Origin: Pseudonocardia ammonioxydans | GTDB taxonomy: Bacteria; Actinomycetota; Actinomycetes; Mycobacteriales; Pseudonocardiaceae | Assembly (NCBI RefSeq): GCF_900115005.1 | Contig: NZ_FOUY01000027.1 | Coordinates: forward strand, 1-64,000 | Direction of reading: 5' to 3' | Length of the DNA: 64,000 nucleotides | In this document: positions 24,793-34,315 of the stretch, piece after piece | Layout: every line of letters begins with the position of its first letter | How positions within the stretch are numbered: position 1 is the first letter of the stretch | Program-made: the position numbers and the translations under genes | The notes under the pieces: model-generated | Database searches by the model: none | The model's input: only the letters and a program-made list of their open reading frames with translations | Told to the model about the DNA's origin: nothing

Positions 24793-26967
24793 TCAGGCGG
24801 CCGCGGTGGCCGCCTCACCCTTCGCGGCCCGGTCCCGCAGGCTCTGCGGGACGTCGAACCGGTCGCCGTAACGCGCCTTCAGCTCGTCCGCGCGGGCGAC
24901 GAAGCCGGCCGGGCCACCGGGGTAGCCCTCGATGTACTGCAGCACACCGCCGGTCCACGCCGGGAAGCCGATGCCGAAGATCGAGCCGATGTTGGCGTCG
25001 GCGACGGTGGTCAGCACACCCTCGTCGACGCACTTGACGGTCTCGATCGACTCGATGATCAGCATCCGCTCGGACAGCTCGTGCAGGTCGACGTCGTGGT
25101 TGGTCGCCCCGAAGTGCTCGCGCAGGCCCGGCCACAGGCCGGCACGCTTGCCGTCCTCGTAGACGTAGAACCCGGCGCCCGAGCTCTTGCCCTTGCGGTC
25201 GTACTCGTCGAGCATCCGGTCGACCACGGCGTCCGACGGGTGCGGGGTCCAGGTGCCGCCGGCGGCCTCGACGCCCTTGCGGGTCTCCTCGCGGATCTTG
25301 CGCGGCAGCGTCAGGGTCAGCTCGTCCATCAGCTGCAGCACCGGCGCGGGGTAGCCGGCCTGCGACGACGCCTGCTCGATCGTCTGCGGGTCGATGCCCT
25401 CGCCGATCATCGCGACACCCTCGTTGATGAAGGTGCCGATCACGCGGCTGGTGAAGAACCCGCGGGAGTCGTTGACGACGATCGGCGTCTTCTTGATCCC
25501 GAGCGTCAGGTCGAACGCCTTGGCCAGGGCCTCGTCGTTCGTCCGCTCACCCTTGATGATCTCGACCAGCGGCATCTTGTCCACCGGGGAGAAGAAGTGC
25601 AGGCCGATGAAGTCGTCCGGACGGTCGACGCCCTTCGCGAGCTCGGTGATCGGCAGGGTCGAGGTGTTCGAGCAGAGCAGGGCGTCGGCGTTGATGTACT
25701 TCGCCGCCTCCCGGAACACCTCCTGCTTGAGCTCGACGGACTCGAACACGGCCTCGATGACGACGTCGCAGCCGGCGAGGTCGGCGTAGTCGTCGGTCGG
25801 GGTGATCCGGCCCAGCAGGGCGTCGCCCTTCTCCTGGGTGACCTTGCCGCGCTGCACGCCCTTCTCGACCAGGCCGACCGAGTACTGCTTGCCCTTCTCG
25901 GCGGCCTCGCGGGAGACGTCCTTGAGCACGACCTCCCAGCCGGACTGGGCGCAGACGTAGGCGATGCCCGCACCCATCATCCCGGCGCCGAGGACGGCGA
26001 CCTTGCTCGGCGCCCACTTCTCGGGGCCGGACGGGCGGGACTTGCCACCGTTGATCGCGTTGAGGTCGAAGAAGAACGCCTTGGTCATGTTCTTCGAGAC
26101 CTGGCCGGTCACCAGCTCGGCGAAGTAGCGGCCCTCGATCCGCAGCGCGGTGTCGAAGTCGACCTGGGCGCCCTCGACCGCGGCCGCGAGGATGTTGCGC
26201 GGCGCGGGCATCGGCGCGCCCTTGAGCTGCTTGCGCAGGTTCGCCGGGAACGCGGGCAGGATCGAGGCCAGCGACGGGCTCGACGGCGTGCCACCGGGGA
26301 TCTTGTACTTCGGCTTGTCCCAGGGCTGGGCGGCCTCCGGATTGGCCTTCACCCACTCCTTGGCCTTCGCCAGCACCTCGTCCGGCGTCGAGGCCAGCTC
26401 GTCGATGACTCCCAACTCCAGGGCCTTGGCCGGCTTGAGCCGCTGGCCCTGGGCCAGGACGTTCATGAAGCCGTTCGCGATGCCCAGCATCCGCACGATC
26501 CGGGTGACGCCGCCACCGCCGGGCAGTAGGCCGAGGGTGACCTCCGGCAGGCCGTAGACCACGCCCTTGGCGTCGATGCCGACCCGGTGGTGACACGCCA
26601 GCCCGATCTCCAGGCCGCCGCCGAGCGCGGTGCCCGCCATCGCGGCCACGACCGGCTTACCGAGGGTCTCCAGCTTGCGCAGCTGGGCCTTCACCTCGGT
26701 CACGTTCTCGAACACCTGCGGGGCCTCGGCCGGTCCCGCGGCCGAGAGCTGCTCCAGGTCGCCACCGGCGAAGAAGGTCTTCTTCGCCGAGGTGATGACC
26801 ACGCCGGCGATGTCGTCCTTCGCCGCGACCAGCTCGTTGACGACCTCGTCCATGGCCGCCTTGTAGCGGTCGTTCATGGTGTTGGCGCTGCGGCCCGGGT
26901 CGTCGAGGGTGACGATCGCGATCCCGTCCGCGTCCTTCTCCCAGCGGACGGCCTTCTGCTCACTCAC
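24793..26967 (-). CDS. fadB: 3-hydroxyacyl-CoA dehydrogenase/enoyl-CoA hydratase, bifunctional
   Basis: 724 residues, full length for the FadB/FadJ alpha subunit. N-terminal crotonase domain (1-300) has the oxyanion-hole motif AGTALGGGLEIGLACH and VYGLPEVTLGLLPGGGG with a catalytic Glu. From about 320 the NAD-binding domain shows KVAVLGAGMMGAGIAYV, then GLHFFSPVDKMPLVEII (catalytic His about 455 with Glu) and DSRGFFTSRVIG. The second half of the dehydrogenase domain is duplicated to the C-terminus. It catalyses hydration and oxidation of trans-2-enoyl-CoA. It is 31 bp downstream of fadA, in one operon ending at the 24744 hairpin. Confidence 0.9.
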   Translation of the reverse strand: MSEQKAVRWEKDADGIAIVTLDDPGRSANTMNDRYKAAMDEVVNELVAAKDDIAGVVITSAKKTFFAGGDLEQLSAAGPAEAPQVFENVTEVKAQLRKLETLGKPVVAAMAGTALGGGLEIGLACHHRVGIDAKGVVYGLPEVTLGLLPGGGGVTRIVRMLGIANGFMNVLAQGQRLKPAKALELGVIDELASTPDEVLAKAKEWVKANPEAAQPWDKPKYKIPGGTPSSPSLASILPAFPANLRKQLKGAPMPAPRNILAAAVEGAQVDFDTALRIEGRYFAELVTGQVSKNMTKAFFFDLNAINGGKSRPSGPEKWAPSKVAVLGAGMMGAGIAYVCAQSGWEVVLKDVSREAAEKGKQYSVGLVEKGVQRGKVTQEKGDALLGRITPTDDYADLAGCDVVIEAVFESVELKQEVFREAAKYINADALLCSNTSTLPITELAKGVDRPDDFIGLHFFSPVDKMPLVEIIKGERTNDEALAKAFDLTLGIKKTPIVVNDSRGFFTSRVIGTFINEGVAMIGEGIDPQTIEQASSQAGYPAPVLQLMDELTLTLPRKIREETRKGVEAAGGTWTPHPSDAVVDRMLDEYDRKGKSSGAGFYVYEDGKRAGLWPGLREHFGATNHDVDLHELSERMLIIESIETVKCVDEGVLTTVADANIGSIFGIGFPAWTGGVLQYIEGYPGGPAGFVARADELKARYGDRFDVPQSLRDRAAKGEAATAAA

Positions 26968-26998
26968 TGTGATTCCGTTCCTTCCGAGTTCCGGGAGA

Positions 26999-28219
<1,221 letters not shown>

Positions 28220-28299
28220 CCGAACCTCTCGTAGGTGGTCGGGCGCTCCAGGTCGCGAGCGCGAGGCGCGGCTGTGCGCCTCCTACTTGCTGGTAGCTT

Positions 28300-28393
28300 T
28301 GTTACAGCAGCGCTGTCACATGGGTCAAGCAGCCGGCGGCGACATGTGACAGCGATAATGTCACACCACCACTGTCACACCGATGCTGTCACG
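28300..28393. promoter_or_regulatory. TGTCACA operator cluster between fadA and MerR-type gene
   Basis: Two dyads, TGTTACAG-n5-CTGTCACA (28300-28320) and TGTGACA-n7-TGTCACA (28345-28365), plus two direct CTGTCAC copies (28372-28379, 28386-28393). GATAAT (28354-28359), a possible -10 for the plus strand, lies inside the second dyad. Confidence 0.6.
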
Positions 28394-28422
28394 TTCGCCG
28401 TCCGGCCCGTACCCTCCTCGCC

Positions 28423-29181
28423 ATGTCCGCCGCGCCGACCGGGTCCGACGACCAGCTGACCGACGACCAGCTGACCGTCGACCAGCTCGCCGACCGGACC
28501 GGCGTGTCGGTGCGCACCATCCGGTTCTACGCCGGCAAGGGCCTCATCCCCGCGCCCCGGCTGCGCGGCCGCACCGGTCTGTACGACGCCGGGCACCGCG
28601 CCCGGCTGGAGCTGATCAGCGAGCTGACCGCGCTGGGCTTCACCCTCGCCGCGATCGAGAAGCAGCTCGCCCGGCTGCCCCACGACGCCGGCCCGGAGGA
28701 ACTCGCGCTGCAGCGGGCGCTGCTCACCCCGTGGGTGCCCGAGGACGGCGAGGAGCTGACCCGCGCGGACCTGGACCGCCGCGCGGGCCGGCCGCTGTCC
28801 GACACCGAGGTCGATGCCCTGGCCCATCTCGGGGCCCTGGCCCGGCACGCCGACGGGGCGGTCCGGGTGCGCGGGGCGACCGCGCTGACCTCGGCGCTCG
28901 AGGCACTCGACTCCGATCTCCCGCCGGAGCTCTGGGCACGCTCGCACGCGCTGATCGAGCAGCACATGTCGGCGCTGGCCGAGGACCTGATGGCGTTGTT
29001 CCAGGACGAGGTGCTACAGCCCTACCGCGACCGCGGCCGGCCCGCCGAGGAACGGTCCCGGCTCGCCGCGGCACTGTCCCGCCTCAAGCCGATCACCGTG
29101 CAGGGGGTCGTCGCGGCGTTCGGCCGGGCGGTGAACCGGACCATCCGCGAACGGGTGGGCGGGAACGCGCGAAACGGGTGA
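28423..29181 (+). CDS. MerR-family regulator, probable fadAB regulator
   Basis: 252 residues. MerR helix-turn-helix: LTVDQLADRTGVSVRTIRFY, AGKGLIPAPRLRGRTGLYDAG, followed by the coiled dimer helix LISELTALGFTLAAIEKQL. The remaining 150 residues are a helical domain without metal cysteines. Divergent from fadA-fadB, so fatty acyl-CoA or a related metabolite is a plausible effector. TGTCACA dyads in the shared promoter fit a MerR-type site. Confidence 0.8.
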   Translation: MSAAPTGSDDQLTDDQLTVDQLADRTGVSVRTIRFYAGKGLIPAPRLRGRTGLYDAGHRARLELISELTALGFTLAAIEKQLARLPHDAGPEELALQRALLTPWVPEDGEELTRADLDRRAGRPLSDTEVDALAHLGALARHADGAVRVRGATALTSALEALDSDLPPELWARSHALIEQHMSALAEDLMALFQDEVLQPYRDRGRPAEERSRLAAALSRLKPITVQGVVAAFGRAVNRTIRERVGGNARNG

Positions 29182-29210
29182 TCACGGGCGCGGCGTCGTA
29201 ATCTCCCCCC

Positions 29211-29642
29211 ATGTCGACCTTCGAGTTCCCGGTCCGGGTGCGCTACCACGAGGTGGACGCCCAGGGCGTGGTGTTCAACGCCTGGTACCTCGCCTGGTTC
29301 GACGAGGCGATGACCGAGTTCCTGGAGTCCCGGAGCCTGACCTACCGCGGGATGCTCGACGCCGGGTACGACGTCCAGCTCGTGCACACCGAGATCGACT
29401 GGAGCGCCGGGGTCGGCTGGGGCGAGGACGTGGTCGTCGCCGTCGCCACCGCCTGGATCGGCCGGACCAGCTTCGCACTGGACTTCCAGGTCCGGGCGCT
29501 CGACGACACCGGCCACCGCGTCGTCACCTGCGACTGCCGGACCGTCTACGTGGTCGTCGACGTCGACGGCAGCGGCAAGCGCGACGTCCCGCCGCTGATC
29601 AGCAACGCGCTCGGCGCGCCGGAGCCGCTGCGCGGCCCGTGA
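29211..29642 (+). CDS. acyl-CoA thioesterase (4HBT hot-dog fold)
   Basis: 143 residues. RYHEVDAQGVVFNAWYLAWFDE carries the D-x-x-G-x-V/Y 4-hydroxybenzoyl-CoA thioesterase motif with catalytic Asp17; VQLVHTEIDWSAGVGWGEDV follows in the hot-dog helix/sheet. It would hydrolyse an acyl- or aroyl-CoA. It lies 29 bp after the MerR-type regulator on the same strand, next to the fad genes. Confidence 0.82.
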   Translation: MSTFEFPVRVRYHEVDAQGVVFNAWYLAWFDEAMTEFLESRSLTYRGMLDAGYDVQLVHTEIDWSAGVGWGEDVVVAVATAWIGRTSFALDFQVRALDDTGHRVVTCDCRTVYVVVDVDGSGKRDVPPLISNALGAPEPLRGP

Positions 29643-29649
29643 CCGCCGC

Positions 29650-30831
29650 TCAGTCGGCGCGGACGCGCCCCCGCACCTCGCCGAGGGAGAAGCGGCCGCC
29701 GTCCGCGGCCGGCGCGGTCGCGGTGATCACGACCTCGTCGCCGTCCTCGAGCCAGCTGCGCGGTGCACCGGCGGAGAGGGCGACCGGCTCCCGCCCGTTC
29801 CAGGACAGCTCCAGCAGGGAGCCGTACTGGGCGCGTTCCGGCCCGGAGATCGTCCCGGAGCCGAGCAGGTCACCGGCCCGCAGCCCGGCACCGTTCGAGG
29901 TCAGGTGGGCCACGAGCTGCTCGGGTGACCAGTAGAGGTCCGCGGCGGGCGGCGTGGAGATCCGCTCGCCGTTGAGGTGGACGGCGAGATCGAGGTCCAG
30001 GCCGCGGGCGGGTTCGCGCGGGCACAGGTAGGGCAGCGGCTCCGGGTCGTGCGGCGGCACCGGGACGCGGGCGGCGGCCAGCTCGCCGATCGGCGTCACC
30101 CAGGCCGAGATCGAGGTGGCGAACGACTTGCCCAGGTGCGGGCCGAGCGGACGGGTCTCGAAGCCCTGCACGTCGCGGGCCGACCAGTCGTTGAGGAGCA
30201 CGACACCGACGACGTGGTCCGCGGCATCGTCCACGGACACCGGGCCGGGCGCCGAACCGCCGAGCACGTACCCCAGCTCGGCCTCGAGGTCCAGGCGCCG
30301 GGTCGGGCCGAAGTCCCCGGCGCCGCGCTGGCCGGACGGCCGGGTGACCGGGCTCCCGCTGACCCGCACCGTGCCGGCCCGCCCGTGGTAGCCGACCGGC
30401 AGGTGCCGCCAGTTCGGGGGCAGCGGCTCGGCGTCCGGGCGGAAGATCAGGCCCGCGTTGCGGGCGTGCTGCTCGCAGGCATAGAAGTCGACGTAGTCAG
30501 CGACGGTGAACGGCAGCATCGGGACGAGCCCCTCGTCCGGGAGCCGGTGCGCGACCGCCTTCTCGTGGTCGGCCCGCCAGCCCGCCAGCCACTCGCACAC
30601 CTCGCGCCAGGCCGAGGGACCCGCGTCGAGCAGCCGGTCCAGGTTGGGCGCGGTGAGCAGGTCCGGGTACGGGCCGCGCTGCGCGGTGGCGAGCGAGCCG
30701 ACGTCGAGCACGCCGCCGTCGGGCAGCGGGCAGGCGATCCGGGAACTGCCCGGGCGCCCGGCCCCGGCGACGGCACCGAGCGCGAGTCCGGGAGGCGGGC
30801 TGGACGGGGCGTTCGGGGTCGTCACGATCAC
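29650..30831 (-). CDS. fumarylacetoacetase
   Basis: About 393 residues. The N-terminal FAH domain (PDLLTAPNLDRLLDAG) and the C-terminal hydrolase domain are both present. The catalytic-domain motifs are LPVGYHGRAGTVRVSGSPV, the metal site LDLEAELGYVLGG, and NDWSARDVQGFE with PLGPHLGKSFATSIS, typical of eukaryote-type fumarylacetoacetase in tyrosine/homogentisate breakdown. The start is uncertain: GTG 30831 and GTG 30825 are both weakly preceded. No homogentisate dioxygenase is in the window. Convergent with the thioesterase (7 bp apart). Confidence 0.85.
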   Translation of the reverse strand: MIVTTPNAPSSPPPGLALGAVAGAGRPGSSRIACPLPDGGVLDVGSLATAQRGPYPDLLTAPNLDRLLDAGPSAWREVCEWLAGWRADHEKAVAHRLPDEGLVPMLPFTVADYVDFYACEQHARNAGLIFRPDAEPLPPNWRHLPVGYHGRAGTVRVSGSPVTRPSGQRGAGDFGPTRRLDLEAELGYVLGGSAPGPVSVDDAADHVVGVVLLNDWSARDVQGFETRPLGPHLGKSFATSISAWVTPIGELAAARVPVPPHDPEPLPYLCPREPARGLDLDLAVHLNGERISTPPAADLYWSPEQLVAHLTSNGAGLRAGDLLGSGTISGPERAQYGSLLELSWNGREPVALSAGAPRSWLEDGDEVVITATAPAADGGRFSLGEVRGRVRAD

Positions 30832-30850
30832 CGACGTTACGCGCCTCCGG

Positions 30851-30900
30851 CGCCCGTGAGCGCCTTTCGCGGTCAGGGCCGCGATTTCCACTCACGGACC
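30851..30900. repeat. dispersed palindrome P2, copy 1
   Basis: A 50-bp element beginning CGCCCGTGAG and ending CTCACGG, with CGCGG and CCGCG flanking the centre. It aligns without gaps to 55041-55090 (about 38 of 50 identical by hand count), but its left inner arm has decayed so that only the outer and inner stem parts pair. It lies about 20 bp upstream of the fumarylacetoacetase start, in the 193-bp divergent gap to the mycothiol dehydrogenase gene. Confidence 0.65.
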
Positions 30901-31024
30901 CTACTGAAAAGTAACACGTGTTTCGGGGCGGTCCGGCGAGACATCGCCGGGTGACCCATGCCAGAGTCGCGATCCGAGCATCTGTCCTAGCGGACGTCGT
31001 CGAGGACGAGTGGGAGTACAACGA

Positions 31025-32113
31025 ATGGCACAGCAGGTACGCGGGGTCGTGGCCCGCGCCAAGGGCGAGCCGGTGACCGTCGAGACGATCAACGTCCCGG
31101 ACCCGGGTCCGGGTGAGGCCGTGGTGAAGATCCAGGCGTGCGGGGTCTGCCACACCGACCTGCACTACAAGCTCGGTGGGATCAACGACGAGTTCCCGTT
31201 CCTGCTCGGCCACGAGGCCGCCGGGGTCGTGGAGTCGGTCGGCGACGGGGTCGCCGACCTGCAGCCGGGTGACTACGTCGTGCTCAACTGGCGCGCGGTG
31301 TGCGGGGTCTGCCGCGCGTGCAAGAAGGGCAAGCCGCACCTGTGCTTCGACACCCACAACGCGACCCAGAAGATGACCCTGGAAGACGGCACCGAGCTGT
31401 CCCCGGCCCTGGGGATCGGCGCCTTCATCGAGAAGACCCTCGTCGCCGCCGGCCAGTGCACCAAGGTCAACCCCGACGCCCCCGCCCAGGTCGCCGGCCT
31501 GCTCGGCTGCGGTGTCATGGCCGGGCTCGGCGCCGCGGTCAACACCGGCCAGGTCGGACGCGGCGACTCGATCGCGGTCATCGGCTGCGGCGGTGTCGGT
31601 GACGCCGCCATCGCCGGCGCCAAGCTCGCCGGGGCCACCACCATCGTCGCCGTCGACACCGACCCGCGGAAGCTCAAGTGGGCCGAGGAGTTCGGCGCCA
31701 CCCACACCTGCAACGCCAAGGACACCGACCCGGTCGAGTTCATCCGCTCGGTCACCGACGGCAACGGCGCCGACGTCGTCGTCGAGGCCGTCGGCCGCCC
31801 GGAGACCTACGAGCAGGCCTTCTTCGCCCGCGACCTCGCCGGCACCGTGGTCCTGGTCGGCGTCCCCACCCCGGACCTGATGGCCCCGCAGATCCCGCTG
31901 ATCGAGTACTTCGGCCGCGGCGGCGCCCTCAAGTCCTCCTGGTACGGCGACTGCCTGCCCAGCCGCGACTTCCCCACCTACGTCGACCTGTACCTGCAGG
32001 GCCGGTTCCCGCTCGACAAGTTCGTCACCGAGACCATCTCCCTCGACCAGATCGAGGCCGCGTTCGACAAGATGCACTCCGGTGACGTGCTGCGCTCGGT
32101 GGTGATCCTGTGA
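31025..32113 (+). CDS. mscR: S-(hydroxymethyl)mycothiol dehydrogenase
   Basis: 362 residues, the usual length of the mycothiol-dependent formaldehyde dehydrogenase. Catalytic zinc motif QACGVCHTDLHYKLGG and GHEAAGVVESVGDGV; structural zinc cysteines CGVCRACKKGKPHLC; NAD motif VIGCGGVGDAAIAG; C-terminal LKSSWYGDCLPSRDFP is typical of this class and not of other zinc alcohol dehydrogenases. It oxidises the mycothiol-formaldehyde adduct with NAD and may reduce S-nitrosomycothiol. GGGAGT precedes ATG 31025. Its GTGA stop overlaps the hydrolase gene. Confidence 0.88.
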   Translation: MAQQVRGVVARAKGEPVTVETINVPDPGPGEAVVKIQACGVCHTDLHYKLGGINDEFPFLLGHEAAGVVESVGDGVADLQPGDYVVLNWRAVCGVCRACKKGKPHLCFDTHNATQKMTLEDGTELSPALGIGAFIEKTLVAAGQCTKVNPDAPAQVAGLLGCGVMAGLGAAVNTGQVGRGDSIAVIGCGGVGDAAIAGAKLAGATTIVAVDTDPRKLKWAEEFGATHTCNAKDTDPVEFIRSVTDGNGADVVVEAVGRPETYEQAFFARDLAGTVVLVGVPTPDLMAPQIPLIEYFGRGGALKSSWYGDCLPSRDFPTYVDLYLQGRFPLDKFVTETISLDQIEAAFDKMHSGDVLRSVVIL

Positions 32114-32751
32114 ACGGGCCCATCGACTCTGCTGTCGGGCATGTCGTCACCTCCGGCACGTTCAACCTCGACGGCGGCAGCTTCGACGTCGACAACAACG
32201 TCTGGATCGTCGGTGACGACTCCGAGGTGTTCGTCATCGACGCCGCCCACGACGCCGTCGCCATCGCCGCCGCCGTCGGCGACCGCCGGGTCAAGGCCAT
32301 CGTCTGCACCCACGCCCACGACGACCACGTCAACCAGGCACCCGCCCTGGCCGACCGGTTCGGCGCACCCATCCTGCTCAACCCCGCCGAGATGGTGCTG
32401 TGGGACATGACCTGGCCGGACCGCAAGCCCGACCAGGAACTCGCCGACGGCCAGGTCCTCTCCGCAGGCGGCGTCGACCTGCGGGTCCTGCAGACCCCCG
32501 GCCACTCACCCGGCTCGTCGTGCCTCTACGCCCCCGAGCTCGGGGTCGTGTTCACCGGCGACACCCTGTTCCAGGGCGGGCCCGGCGCCACCGGACGGTC
32601 CTACTCCAGCTTCGACACGATCATCGAGTCCATCCGGACCACCCTGCTGACCCTGCCCGGCGACACGCAGGTCCGCACCGGCCACGGCGACTCCACCAAG
32701 ATCGGCGACGAGGCACCCCACCTGGAGGAGTGGATCCGCAACGGATCCTGA
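32110..32751 (+). CDS. metallo-beta-lactamase-fold hydrolase, mscR partner
   Basis: 213 residues. Metal-binding motifs THAHDDHVNQ, QTPGHSPGSSC, FTGDTLFQGG and TGHGD in the order of the MBL fold (glyoxalase II-like). The GTG overlaps mscR, and this gene pair is conserved in mycothiol-producing actinobacteria; hydrolysis of S-formylmycothiol to formate is a reasonable proposal but unproven. Ends at a strong terminator. Confidence 0.83.
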   Translation: MNGPIDSAVGHVVTSGTFNLDGGSFDVDNNVWIVGDDSEVFVIDAAHDAVAIAAAVGDRRVKAIVCTHAHDDHVNQAPALADRFGAPILLNPAEMVLWDMTWPDRKPDQELADGQVLSAGGVDLRVLQTPGHSPGSSCLYAPELGVVFTGDTLFQGGPGATGRSYSSFDTIIESIRTTLLTLPGDTQVRTGHGDSTKIGDEAPHLEEWIRNGS

Positions 32752-32766
32752 CCCCTCGACCGCAGT

Positions 32767-32802
32767 GACGGGCCCGGCACCGACCTCGGTGCCGGGCCCG
32801 TC
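32767..32802 (+). terminator. hairpin terminator after mscR operon
   Basis: GACGGGCCCGGCACCG (32767-32782) and its exact complement (32787-32802) form a 16-bp stem with a 4-nt loop, 15 bp after the MBL-fold gene stop. Confidence 0.75.
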
Positions 32803-32850
32803 CCGTACCTCCGTACCCGCGCCGCCCACCGCCGCGTAGCAGACCCCGAA

Positions 32851-32917
32851 CCTCGCCGAGATGCAGATCAGCGCGAATTGTCGATCTTTCGGGAACCCTG
32901 AGCTGCACCTCGGCGAG
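32851..32917. repeat. dispersed hairpin element P1, copy 2
   Basis: Arms at 32852-32871 and 32898-32917 (20 bp, two mismatches) around a 26-nt centre. Gap-free 67-bp alignment with 6304-6370. It sits between the mscR terminator and the next gene on the opposite strand, in noncoding DNA. Confidence 0.72.
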
Positions 32918-32970
32918 ATTCGCGGGGCGCCCGGGGCCCGGACGTGGCGTGGCGGGTGCGGTCCCGGGCG

Positions 32971-34167
32971 TCACCGGGCCGGACGGCGGCGCCGGACGAC
33001 CGGGGTGACGACCAGCAGCAGCCCGGCCGTCACCCCGAACGCGGCCACGAAGCCGAAGGGCTCGGCGATCGCGCCCAGCCCGGAGGCGCCGAGGCCGGTG
33101 CCGGCGTCGTAGGCGATGTTCCAGGCCGCGCTGGCGGCGCCGTAGTGCAGCGGTCCCGCCGCGGCGAACAGGGCGACCATCGCGTCGTTCTGCACCAGGC
33201 CGAACCCGGCACCGACCGCGGCCGCGCCGGCCACGAGCAGCACCGGCGCGAGCGGGGCCAGCAGCACGCCGACCATGCCCACCGCGGCGAGCAGCGTCCC
33301 GACCGGCAGCAGTGCCCCAGGGCGCCCGCTGCGGTCGGTGCGCGACCCGGCGATGCCGCGCCCGATCAGCGCGCCGAGCGCGGTCGCGAACAGCGCCGCC
33401 GCCACCGCGAACCGCGCGCCGGGTACGGCGAGCGGGGCGAAGGTGATCACGCCGCCCTGCGCGGTGGAGCAGGCCAGCATCGCCAGGACCGGAGCGGCCG
33501 GAAGATGCCGCCGGTGCTCCCGGGGATGCGCCGAGACGTCGTGGCGGTCCGCGTGCCCGGCGGCCTCCGCCCCGCTCGATCCCCGGCCCGGATCGAGCGC
33601 CCCGGCCCGCCGCGGACCGCGCACGAACGCCATGACGAGTGCCCCGGCCACCGGCAGGGCGCCGCCGAGCACGAACACGCCGGCGAACCCGAGCACGTCG
33701 ACGACCGCCACCCCGGCCGGCAGGAACGCCAGCTGCGGGAGCCCGACCGCGTAGCCGTAGCGGGCCGAGGCCCGCCCGTGCGCCGACGGCTCGACCAGCT
33801 CGGCGACCAGGGCGCTGCCGGCCACGGTCGCCAGCCCGAACCCGACCCCGCGCACGACTGAGATCGCCAGCACCGGTGACAGGTCCGCGGTCAGCGCCAG
33901 CAGCGGGGTCGGCAGCCCCAGCAGCAGCGACCCCGCGACCAGGACCGGCCGGTGCCCGACGCGGCGCAGCAGCGCGGGCACCAGCAGTTGGGTGCCGACG
34001 GTGACCGCCATCAGCACCCCGGTCGTCAGCCCGGCGCCGAACTCGCCCGCTCCGCCGCGGGCCACCCACAGCGGCACCACCGGCAGCAGCAGCGCGTAAC
34101 CGCCGAACCCCAGCGCGGTGGCGGCCAGGAGCAGCAGGAACGGCGGTGACGACAGGGAGCGGGGCAC
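32971..34167 (-). CDS. MFS transporter
   Basis: About 398 residues with 12 hydrophobic helices in two halves joined by a hydrophilic loop (residues about 190-230, His/Arg/Pro-rich: GHADRHDVSAHPREH). MFS signals are LLRRVGHRP between helices 2 and 3 and GRGIAGSRTDRSGRPG. GTG 34167 is chosen because GAGG is just upstream and it precedes the first hydrophobic helix; an upstream extension is possible. Substrate unknown. Confidence 0.75.
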   Translation of the reverse strand: MPRSLSSPPFLLLLAATALGFGGYALLLPVVPLWVARGGAGEFGAGLTTGVLMAVTVGTQLLVPALLRRVGHRPVLVAGSLLLGLPTPLLALTADLSPVLAISVVRGVGFGLATVAGSALVAELVEPSAHGRASARYGYAVGLPQLAFLPAGVAVVDVLGFAGVFVLGGALPVAGALVMAFVRGPRRAGALDPGRGSSGAEAAGHADRHDVSAHPREHRRHLPAAPVLAMLACSTAQGGVITFAPLAVPGARFAVAAALFATALGALIGRGIAGSRTDRSGRPGALLPVGTLLAAVGMVGVLLAPLAPVLLVAGAAAVGAGFGLVQNDAMVALFAAAGPLHYGAASAAWNIAYDAGTGLGASGLGAIAEPFGFVAAFGVTAGLLLVVTPVVRRRRPAR

Positions 34168-34315
34168 GCCCTCAGCCTGGCAAACCCCGGGCCGGCTCCC
34201 CGGGAGCGCCCGCCCGATTCGAGCCGGCTCCGGGGGACCTCCCCGCCGATCGGTGCGGCGCACGTCTTCCGGTCACCCCGTCCGTCCTGCTAGGACCTCC
34301 GGGACGGAGGTGTGC

